Positions 51,881 to 58,721 of a stretch of DNA of 64,000 bases are shown here, piece after piece. Location: assembly GCF_014205015.1 (NCBI RefSeq), contig NZ_JACHMO010000001.1, positions 8,494,001 through 8,558,000 on the forward strand. The letters are read 5' to 3'. This DNA is from Saccharothrix ecbatanensis. GTDB lineage: Bacteria > Actinomycetota > Actinomycetes > Mycobacteriales > Pseudonocardiaceae. The stretch's first letter is position 1, and every line of letters begins with the position of its first letter. The translations under genes and the position numbers were made by a program. The notes beneath the pieces were generated by a model. The model saw only the letters and a program-made list of their open reading frames with translations, was not told the origin of the DNA and did not search any database.

Positions 51881-52016
51881 TGTGGATAAGTCGGCGAGCT
51901 GTGGACAACTCAGTCGGCGAAACCGGGCTGCCACTTGGCGACGATGGCCTTGGCCTGCACGTTCGCGTCGAGCTGGCAGAGGATGCCCGTCGCGCCGAGC
52001 GTGACCCTGTGGATAA
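51881..52016. other. Cluster of three DnaA-box-like sites
   Basis: TGTGGATAA at 51881-51889, TGTGGACAA at 51900-51908 and TGTGGATAA at 52008-52016 are perfect complements of TTATCCACA or TTGTCCACA. All face the same way; the last two are inside or at the edge of the UbiB-like gene. Confidence 0.6.
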
Positions 52017-53220
52017 GTAGGTACTCGGGAGGCAGGTTCAACCACCTTCCGGCCTGCGATTCCGGGTTCTGGAAATCGCTGACGCGCTCAGCCTCGCGCT
52101 GCAACCACTTGCGGGTGAAGTGGAACGACTCCGTCCGCAAGGGCTCCACGAACGGCCCCAGGTAGTTGATCAGTTCGTCGGGCTGCATCTCCGTCCCCGG
52201 ACGGATGAACCGCTCTGCCCGGAACAGCTCCACCAAGTCCTCCGGCCGACCCTCCAGCGCCACCTTGGTGATCACGCCGAGCGTCTTGGGCAACCCCTGG
52301 GGCAGCCGCGCGACCGCGCCGAAGTCGATCACTCGCAGCCGTCCGTCCGAGCCGAGCATGAAGTTGCCCGGGTGCGGGTCGGCGTGCAGCAAACCGGCCC
52401 TGCTCGGCGCGGAGAAGTGGAACTCCGCCAACAACTGCCCGGCCAGGTCGCGTTCGTCCCGGTCGCCATCACGGATGATCTTCGACAGCAGCGTGCCGTC
52501 GATCCACTCGGTGACCATCACCTTCGGCGAGCTGGCCACCACCCGCGGCACCAGCACGCGGTCGTCACCATCGAACGCCTTGGCGAAGACCCGCTGGTTG
52601 TCCGCCTCGATCCGGTAGTCCAACTCCTCCAGGTAACGGTCGCGCAGCTCCTCCAGGAGCGGCTTGACCTCGACACCCGGCGCCATCATCTGAAAGACCC
52701 GGCTGAACCGCAGCAGCTGCTTCAGGTCGGCCTGCAACGCCTGGTCGGCACCGGGGTACTGCACCTTCACCGCGACTTCGCGGCCGTCGTGCCACACCGC
52801 CCGGTGCACCTGCCCGATGCTCGCGGACGCGGCGGGCGTGTCGTCGAACGACGAGAACCGCTTCGCCCACGCCGTGCCCAACTGCTCGGTCAGCACGCGG
52901 TGCACGGTGCGGGCCGGCATCGGCGGCGCCGACGTCTGGAGCTTGGTCAGCGCGTCGCGGTACGGACCGGCGAGCTCGTCCGGCACCGCGGCCTCGAACA
53001 CGCTCAGGGCCTGGCCGAACTTCATCGCGCCGCCCTTGAGCTGCCCCAGCACCGCGAACACCTGTTCCGCGGTCTTCGCCGACATCTCGGCGCTGACCTC
53101 CTCGGAACTGCGTCCTGCAAGGCGCTTCCCCCAGCCGCCCACCACGCGGCCCGCCACCCCGAGGGGAAGGCTGGCCAGCTTGGCGGTGCGATGCGCTGCA
53201 CTCCGTGGGATCTCGCTCAC
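51910..53220 (-). CDS. ABC1/AarF (UbiB) family kinase-like protein
   Basis: The 436-residue protein has the ABC1-specific KxGQ motif in GGAMKFGQALSVFE, the Ala-rich loop ASASIGQVHRA, the Lys in VAVKVQYP, and the kinase-like HADPHPGNFML and RVIDFGAVA loops. Such proteins are atypical ATPases/kinases tied to quinone or lipid metabolism. It is the homolog of Rv3197, which lies next to whiB7 in mycobacteria. The GTG at 53220 has a GGGGAGGAG region upstream. A longer frame to 53277 adds nothing conserved. Confidence 0.9.
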   Translation of the reverse strand: MSEIPRSAAHRTAKLASLPLGVAGRVVGGWGKRLAGRSSEEVSAEMSAKTAEQVFAVLGQLKGGAMKFGQALSVFEAAVPDELAGPYRDALTKLQTSAPPMPARTVHRVLTEQLGTAWAKRFSSFDDTPAASASIGQVHRAVWHDGREVAVKVQYPGADQALQADLKQLLRFSRVFQMMAPGVEVKPLLEELRDRYLEELDYRIEADNQRVFAKAFDGDDRVLVPRVVASSPKVMVTEWIDGTLLSKIIRDGDRDERDLAGQLLAEFHFSAPSRAGLLHADPHPGNFMLGSDGRLRVIDFGAVARLPQGLPKTLGVITKVALEGRPEDLVELFRAERFIRPGTEMQPDELINYLGPFVEPLRTESFHFTRKWLQREAERVSDFQNPESQAGRWLNLPPEYLLIHRVTLGATGILCQLDANVQAKAIVAKWQPGFAD

Positions 53221-53307
53221 CCGGTGATTCTCCTCCCCGCCCGTTCGCGTGGTGGCTGTAACGCGCGCCACCCCCACAAAACCTACACAGGCCTCCCTGA
53301 GGGTGGA

Positions 53308-54318
53308 TCACAGCGCGGAACGGCACTCGCAGCGCGGGTGCACAGGGGCCAACCGGTGCTCGACCAAACCGGTGAACGCGTCGACCTCCAGGGTCGCGTC
53401 CCAGGTCGGAGGCCTGGTCGGAGCCTCCTCCGAACGGTCCAGTGCCAGCAACGCCTGCCCGACCGCGACGCCCGCGGTGGCCGTGACGGTGGCCAGATCG
53501 GCGTGCTGCGGGCGGTCCACTAGTTGGGCGGCTATCAGCGGCCACGCCGGGTCGAGGTCGGCCTGGTGCCGGTCCGCGCACCTCAGGCAGCTGCTGCGGC
53601 CCGGCACCACCAGCGGCCCCACCACGCCCAACCCTTCGCGGACCCGAACAGCCAAGTGCGTGGTGCCGTCCGACGCGAGCTCGTGCAGCAACTCCGGGGC
53701 GGGCACCAACGCGTCGGCCAACACCACCAGATCCGTGCCGCGACCCACCGGCCGCACGGAGCCGCACGCGCGTTGGACCGCGTCCCGGGCGGCGTCTGCG
53801 CGCAACCGGCCGACGTCCGACTCGACGTAACCCGATCCAGTGTCCTCAGGCCCGACGCGTCCCCGCGCTATCACCCGAACGTGTGCCACGCCGGAGGCCG
53901 CCAGGAGCGCCGCGACGGTCACCGCGAGACGCCCCTCGCCGTGCACGACGACGGATCTGGCGGCACGGGCGGCGGGCAGCCGGACCGCCGAACGACGGGT
54001 GCGCAGCGCCCAGCCCGTCACCTCGGCGGTCAGCCGGGCGTGCGGCGCGGGCACCGATTCCTCGACCAGCCCGGCGCGCGCCAGACCGTGCAGGACGCCG
54101 GTGAACTCGGCTGCCTGGTCACCGTGACGGTCGAGGCGTTTTCGCAGGTCGGAAAGGGTGTGCTGGCCGGTGAGGCCGAGCAGCACGGAGGACATGGGCT
54201 CGGGCACGTCCTCGACCAGCATGGCGTGCCGGGGGTCGGTGCCGATCTGCACGACATCGTCCCGGCGGCGCAGCAGCGGCAGGCCGGGGAGAACCCTGGG
54301 GCGGTTGGGGAGATCCAC
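53308..54318 (-). CDS. ThiF/E1-like protein with zinc-binding cysteines
   Basis: The 336-residue protein resembles the leader-binding/ThiF-like proteins of cyclodehydratase systems. It has an N-terminal winged-helix-like region (DVPEPMSSVLLGLTGQHTLSDLRKRL), a weak Rossmann part (VVVHGEGRLAVTVAALLAASGVAHVRVI) and a structural zinc pair CLRC plus a terminal CEC. No precursor peptide or YcaO gene is nearby, so a RiPP role is unsupported. It matches the position of Rv3196 in the mycobacterial block. Confidence 0.75.
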   Translation of the reverse strand: MDLPNRPRVLPGLPLLRRRDDVVQIGTDPRHAMLVEDVPEPMSSVLLGLTGQHTLSDLRKRLDRHGDQAAEFTGVLHGLARAGLVEESVPAPHARLTAEVTGWALRTRRSAVRLPAARAARSVVVHGEGRLAVTVAALLAASGVAHVRVIARGRVGPEDTGSGYVESDVGRLRADAARDAVQRACGSVRPVGRGTDLVVLADALVPAPELLHELASDGTTHLAVRVREGLGVVGPLVVPGRSSCLRCADRHQADLDPAWPLIAAQLVDRPQHADLATVTATAGVAVGQALLALDRSEEAPTRPPTWDATLEVDAFTGLVEHRLAPVHPRCECRSAL

Positions 54319-54327
54319 ACCGGCAGC

Positions 54328-54385
54328 CTGCCCACAGCCGCCGATCTGGCAAAACGCCTGTCCACAGGCTTACGGGTTGTCCACA
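54328..54385 (+). other. DnaA-box-like sites upstream of the ThiF-like gene
   Basis: CTGCCCACA (54328), CTGTCCACA (54358) and TTGTCCACA (54377) share one direction within 58 bases. The last fits the actinobacterial DnaA box; the first has one mismatch. Confidence 0.5.
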
Positions 54386-54444
54386 GGAGAAGCGGAGGGC
54401 CTTGACGGGAGGCCGGGCATCTGCCGCCCGGCCACCCGTCGGGG

Positions 54445-54600
54445 TCAGACCTTCGCCTTGCCGAGGATCCGGGTCACCGTGGTTCCGCAGACCGGGCACT
54501 TGCCCTTGGCCATCCTGCGGTTGTTGCTCTCGTGCACCTCGCCCGTGAAGTCCCGCTTCTCACGGCACTTGACGCAGTAGCCGTTGTAGGTCTCGGCCAC
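54445..54600 (-). CDS. DUF5679 zinc-ribbon protein
   Basis: The 51-residue protein (VAETYNGYCVKCREKRDF start, then MAKGKCPVCGTTVTRILG) has two CxxC pairs and matches the DUF5679 family, a very short conserved actinobacterial protein of unknown function. The GTG at 54600 has a GGGAGGA site. It corresponds to the tiny gene Rv3196A in the mycobacterial block. Confidence 0.88.
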   Translation of the reverse strand: MAETYNGYCVKCREKRDFTGEVHESNNRRMAKGKCPVCGTTVTRILGKAKV

Positions 54601-54804
54601 GGCTTCCTCCCTTGTTTCGAGAGTGCGGCGCGATCTGCGCCACACTCGGGGGTTGCGCTGCACGCTACCTCCGCAAACCCCGGTCCGCTGCACGCCGCGT
54701 CCAGCGTGTCCAGCCGCCTTTCGGTGGAACCTGCTCGTCCGTCCCTCCACACACCGCCGCTTGGCCGCCGCGAATTGTCGGTCTCTGGCCTTACCGTGAA
54801 CGCC

Positions 54805-55332
54805 ATGCCCGAACCGCAGGTGGAGGTGCGGCGCAGCGCCCGGCGCCGTCGCATGGTGAGCGCGTACCGCGAGGGGGACACGGTCGTCGTCCTGCTGCCG
54901 GCTCGTATGAGCAAGAGCGAGGAGAAGCACTGGGTGGCGGAGATGCTGAGCCGCCTCCAGCGCAGCGAGACCCGCAGGCGTTCGCCCACGCGCACGTCCG
55001 ACGCGGCGTTGCTGGCCAGGTGCGAGGAGCTTGCGGACCGGTACCTGAACGGCGTGCAGCCGAGCAGCGTGCGGTGGGTGCCGCCGATGCGCACGAGGTG
55101 GGCGTCGTGCACGCCCAGTGAGGGCACCATCCGGATCAGCGAACGCCTGCGTGACGTGCCCGCCTGGGTGCTCGACTACGTGCTGGTGCACGAGTTGGCG
55201 CACCTCGAGGTGCCCGGCCACGGCAAGGACTTCTGGCTGCTCGTGCAGCGGTACCCGAAGGCCGAGCGGGCCATCGGGTACCTGGAGGGCATCTCGGCCG
55301 CGGCGGGCCTGGGCATCATCGAGGAGGACTAG
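54805..55332 (+). CDS. YgjP/WLM-type M48-like metallopeptidase
   Basis: The 175-residue protein has the zinc motif HELAHLEVPGHGKDFW (HExxH with a third His), preceded by the family motif RTRWASCTPSEGTIRIS. It likely hydrolyses peptides in the cytosol; the substrate is not known. A TACCGT -10 element (54792-54797) is seven bases before the ATG, so it is leaderless. It is divergent from the DUF5679 gene. Confidence 0.9.
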   Translation: MPEPQVEVRRSARRRRMVSAYREGDTVVVLLPARMSKSEEKHWVAEMLSRLQRSETRRRSPTRTSDAALLARCEELADRYLNGVQPSSVRWVPPMRTRWASCTPSEGTIRISERLRDVPAWVLDYVLVHELAHLEVPGHGKDFWLLVQRYPKAERAIGYLEGISAAAGLGIIEED

Positions 55333-55347
55333 CGGGCACGACCAGCA

Positions 55348-55375
55348 CACCGCGCGGTGAGGGCACCGCGCGGTG
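55348..55375. terminator. Twin palindrome between two convergent genes
   Basis: The self-complementary 12-mer CACCGCGCGGTG occurs twice, separated by AGGG. The copies can pair with each other to form a 12-bp stem. It lies between the metallopeptidase and DUF2342 genes and probably ends both. Confidence 0.75.
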
Positions 55376-55420
55376 CCGGACCGGACGGCCCGCGCGTTCT
55401 GAGCGTTGAACTCAGGGGTC

Positions 55421-55460
55421 CTGAACGTAGGACTCGCGTGTTCTGAACGTAGGACTCGCG
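55421..55460 (+). repeat. Two 18-bp direct repeats, 22-bp period
   Basis: CTGAACGTAGGACTCGCG occurs at 55421-55438 and 55443-55460, just before the stop of the DUF2342 gene. A degenerate earlier copy (CTGAGCGTTGAACTC) lies at about 55399. Confidence 0.8.
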
Positions 55461-55463
55461 GGT

Positions 55464-56828
55464 TTAGGCGTCCTTGCCCTTGTCCTCGTCAGAGTCCGAG
55501 GCTGAGGGCTTGTCGGAGTCCGCGGGCTTGTCGGGCTGGTCGTCGGACTTCTCGCGGAGGGTGCGTTCCAGCTCCGCCATCGGGTCCTCCAGCGCCTTGC
55601 GCGTCTTGCCGAACCGCTCGGCGAACTCCATCGGGTCGTCCAGGTCCTCGGCCGTGGGCACGAGGTCGGGGTGGTCCCAGACGCTGTCGCGCTGCTCCAT
55701 CCCGTGCTGGTCGCCGAGCAGCTTCCACAGCGCCGCAGCCGACCGGTGCCGGCGCGGACGCAGCTCCAACCCGACCAGCGTGGCGAACGTCTGCTCGGCC
55801 GGACCACCGGACGCCCGCCGCCTGCGCAACGTCTCGCGCAGCGCCTCGGCGCCGGGCAGCCGCTCGCCGACCGCCTCGTTCACGACCACGTCCACCCAGC
55901 CCTCGACCAGGGCCAGCAACGTCTCCAGCTTGGTCAGCGCGGCCTTCTGCTCGGGCGTGGTCTGGGGTTCGAGCATCCCCGACTTCATCGCCTCTTCGAT
56001 GCTCGCCGGGTTCGCCGGGTCGATCTGACCGGCCAGCTCCTCCAGCGCGGACGTGTCGACCGTGATGCCGCGGGCGAACTCCTCGACCGTGTCCAGCAGC
56101 CGCTGCCGCAGCCACGGCACGTGGCTGAACAGCCGCTGGTGCGCCGCCTCACGGGCGGCCAGGAACACCAGCACCTCGCTGGCCGGCCGCTCCAGGCCCT
56201 CGGTGAACTTCTCGATGTTCTCGGGCAGCAGCGCCGCCGTGCCCTCGGGCCCCAGCGGCAACCCCACGTCGGTCGACGTCAGCACCTCGGCGCCGAGCTG
56301 CGCCAGCGCGCCGCCCAGCTGGGAGCCGAACGCCATGCCGCCCATCTGCCCGAGCATCGACAGCAGCGGGCCGGCGGCTTCCTTGGCCTCGGCCGGCATC
56401 GCCTCGACCCACGCGCCGGACACGCGCTGCGCCACCGGGTCGCACAGCCGCTGCCACGTCGGCAGCGTGCGCTCCACCCAGTCGCGCGCGCTCCAGCCCT
56501 GGGCCGTGCGCGCGCCCGCGGGCAGCGCCGTCACCGGGTCGAGCCACATCTCCGCCAGGTGCACGGCGTCGACCACCGCGCTGTTCTGGTCCGGGCCGAA
56601 CCCGGTGGTCGGGCCGCCCTTGCCGGCGAGCTGCTGGAGCGCGATCTGCTTCGCGAGGTCGTAGTTGACCGGCCCGGACGACGTGCCCGCATTGCTGAAC
56701 ATCGCACCGAGCTGGCTCAGCATCGCGCCGAGCTGGTTGAAGTCGAAGGGGTTGTCCCCTTGGTCTCCTGGTTTGCGGTTGCGGTCGTCGGGGTCCTGCG
56801 GGCCGAACCCGAAGGGCTGGTCACTCAT
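55464..56828 (-). CDS. Zinc-dependent metalloprotease-like protein (DUF2342 family)
   Basis: The 454-residue protein starts with a Gly/Pro/Asp-rich region and continues into the DUF2342 fold, with NYDLAKQIALQQL, HLAEMWLDPVTALP, LGGALAQLGAEVLTSTDVGLPL, the REAAHQRLF zinc-motif-like helix and WVDVVVNEAVGERLPGAEALRETLRRRRASGGPAE. The tail is highly acidic. The ATG at 56828 is six bases from a TACCGT -10 element (56835-56840), so the GGAGG just before it is too close to be used and the mRNA is leaderless. It is divergent from the PDZ/Lon gene. The pair matches Rv3195-Rv3194c. Confidence 0.9.
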   Translation of the reverse strand: MSDQPFGFGPQDPDDRNRKPGDQGDNPFDFNQLGAMLSQLGAMFSNAGTSSGPVNYDLAKQIALQQLAGKGGPTTGFGPDQNSAVVDAVHLAEMWLDPVTALPAGARTAQGWSARDWVERTLPTWQRLCDPVAQRVSGAWVEAMPAEAKEAAGPLLSMLGQMGGMAFGSQLGGALAQLGAEVLTSTDVGLPLGPEGTAALLPENIEKFTEGLERPASEVLVFLAAREAAHQRLFSHVPWLRQRLLDTVEEFARGITVDTSALEELAGQIDPANPASIEEAMKSGMLEPQTTPEQKAALTKLETLLALVEGWVDVVVNEAVGERLPGAEALRETLRRRRASGGPAEQTFATLVGLELRPRRHRSAAALWKLLGDQHGMEQRDSVWDHPDLVPTAEDLDDPMEFAERFGKTRKALEDPMAELERTLREKSDDQPDKPADSDKPSASDSDEDKGKDA

Positions 56829-56937
56829 ACCTCCACGGTACGCGGGACGCCGCCCGGAGGAGGAGCCGACAATCCGAACACAGGCGTGCGGGACCGGTTC
56901 GCCGGTAGCGGAACGCCGGGGTCGTACCCTGTCGTGC

Positions 56938-58023
56938 GTGACCGAAGGCACCGACACCGTCGTGGACCAGGCACCAACACCACCGCACGCGCCCCGGCGT
57001 GGCCTGACCCGGCGGACGTGGACCCTCGTGGTCAGCCTCCTGGTCGTGCTGGCGCTCGGCCTTCTCGGCGGGTTCGCCCGGGTGCCTTACGTGGCGCTCG
57101 GCCCCGGACCGACCTACGACACGTTGGGCCAGGTCAACGGCGGTGACGTGGTGTCGGTCGACGGGCAGCAGACGTTCCCGACCGGTGGTCGGCTCACCAT
57201 GACGACCGTGTCCCTCACCGACGACGTGTCGCTGTTCGGCGCGCTCGGCCTGTGGGTCAGCGGCCGGTACGCGCTGGCGCCGCGCGAGGAGTTCTTCCGG
57301 CCCGGCGAGTCCGAGCAGCAGGTCCGCGACCAGAACGTGAAGGCGTTCCAGGACTCGCAGACCAGCGCCGAGGTCGCCGCGCTGCGCTACCTCGACTACC
57401 CGATGAAGGTCGTCGCCGCCGAGATCACCAACGACACCGCGGCGGACGACGTGCTCAAGCCGAACGACCGGCTGCTGGAGGTCAACGGCAAGCAGATCGG
57501 CAGCGCCGACGACGTGCGCTCGTCGCTGGAGAGCACCAAGCCGGGCGACCAGATCGCGTTGACCTTCGAGCGCGATTCCGAGCGCAAGACCGCGACCGTC
57601 ACGCTCGGCCGGACCGAGGGCCGCGAGACCGGCTTCCTCGGCGTGCTGCCGCTGGACCGCGCGGACGTGCCGTTCGAGATCAAGATCAGCCTGACGGACG
57701 TCGGCGGCCCGTCCGCGGGTCTGCTGTTCGCGTTGTCGATCGTCGACAAGCTGACCCCCGGCGAGCTGAACGGCGGCCAGTCCGTCGCGGGCACCGGCGA
57801 GATCAACGACAAGGGCGAGGTCGGCCGCATCGGCGGCATCGGGTTCAAGATGGTCGCCGCCCGCGAGGACGGCGCCACCGTGTTCCTGGTGCCGGCCGGC
57901 AACTGCGACGAGGCCAAGCAGCACGCCCCCAAGGACCTGCGCCTGGTCAAGGTCGACAAGCTGGACGACGCCGTGACGTCCCTGGAATCACTCAGCAAGG
58001 GTGGCGAAGCCCCCAGCTGTTAG
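56938..58023 (+). CDS. Membrane-anchored PDZ and Lon-type (S16) protease
   Basis: The 361-residue protein has one N-terminal membrane helix (WTLVVSLLVVLALGLLGGF), an extracellular domain starting RVPYVALGPGPTYDTLG, a PDZ domain (KPNDRLLEVNGKQIGSADDVRSSL) and a Lon catalytic domain. That domain has nucleophile Ser in GGPSAGLLF (about residue 258) and the partner Lys in GGIGFKMVAARE (about 304). It should cut proteins outside the membrane. A TACCCT -10 element (56925-56930) is seven bases before the GTG, so it is leaderless. It is the Rv3194c homolog. Confidence 0.94.
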   Translation: MTEGTDTVVDQAPTPPHAPRRGLTRRTWTLVVSLLVVLALGLLGGFARVPYVALGPGPTYDTLGQVNGGDVVSVDGQQTFPTGGRLTMTTVSLTDDVSLFGALGLWVSGRYALAPREEFFRPGESEQQVRDQNVKAFQDSQTSAEVAALRYLDYPMKVVAAEITNDTAADDVLKPNDRLLEVNGKQIGSADDVRSSLESTKPGDQIALTFERDSERKTATVTLGRTEGRETGFLGVLPLDRADVPFEIKISLTDVGGPSAGLLFALSIVDKLTPGELNGGQSVAGTGEINDKGEVGRIGGIGFKMVAAREDGATVFLVPAGNCDEAKQHAPKDLRLVKVDKLDDAVTSLESLSKGGEAPSC

Positions 58024-58037
58024 CCGAGCCTTGGCTG

Positions 58038-58580
58038 TCAGGCGCGCAAGGTCTCAAGCAGGGCGTGGGTGAGGTTCGGGGCGAGTTCGGGGTGCTCCAC
58101 GACTTCCTCGGGCACCTCCACGCTGCCCCGCAGCCGCAGGACGCACGCCGCCGAGCCGTCCCGCAGCACGGCCGCCACCAGCCGGGCCTCCCGACGCTGG
58201 GGGTGCTCGGCGGCGAACCGGCGGGCCTCCTCGTCGTCCAGCTCCTCCGCGGTCAGCTGGGCCTCCGCGTCCGGCGGCAGCACGACGATCTCCTGCGCCA
58301 ACGCGCACCCGTGCACCAGGTCGGGCCACACGATCCCGGCCAACGCCCGGTCCAGCTCGGAATCCGGCAGCGAGTCCTGGGCGATCGGCGTCAGCGGTGA
58401 CGCGTCGGGATCGAGCTGACCCGCGAGCTCCGGCTGCCGCACCAGCAGCTCCGCGGTCGGGACCAGCGCGAACAACTGCATCGGCTGGTTCCACCCGGCG
58501 GTGGACACGAACTCCTCGACCTCGCGGGCGACAGCGGGCAGCACCACGGGCGGCGTTTCACTGGCTGACACGTGCGCCAT
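58038..58580 (-). CDS. PPA1309-family protein
   Basis: The 180-residue protein matches the actinobacterial PPA1309 family: LPAVAREVEEFVSTAGWNQPMQLFALVPTAELL, LTPIAQDSLPD, LAGIVWPDLVHGCALAQEIVVLP, and CVLRLRGSVEVPEEVVEHPELAPNLTHALLETLR at the end. Function unknown; cytosolic. It is convergent with the PDZ/Lon gene, with 14 bases between stops, and divergent from UPF0182. Confidence 0.9.
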   Translation of the reverse strand: MAHVSASETPPVVLPAVAREVEEFVSTAGWNQPMQLFALVPTAELLVRQPELAGQLDPDASPLTPIAQDSLPDSELDRALAGIVWPDLVHGCALAQEIVVLPPDAEAQLTAEELDDEEARRFAAEHPQRREARLVAAVLRDGSAACVLRLRGSVEVPEEVVEHPELAPNLTHALLETLRA

Positions 58581-58721
58581 CGTCGCATCACCGCCCTCGG
58601 ACCGGGCAATCAGATCCGGGCAATCGGCCGCGAAGGGAAGCCCGACGGGGAACCCTCAGCGGCCTCCGTAGAGTTGGACAGAACGTACGAACGCCACTAC
58701 CGCGATCCAGGAGCGTGCCCC

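Noticed and set aside
53308..54600. RiPP biosynthetic cluster suggested by the ThiF-like protein and small DUF5679 gene
   Set aside because: DUF5679 is a conserved zinc-ribbon protein and not a precursor peptide, and no YcaO, dehydrogenase or transporter is nearby.
56829..56834. GGAGG directly before the DUF2342 start as a ribosome binding site
   Set aside because: It is only one base from the ATG. The TACCGT element six bases upstream explains the start better as leaderless.
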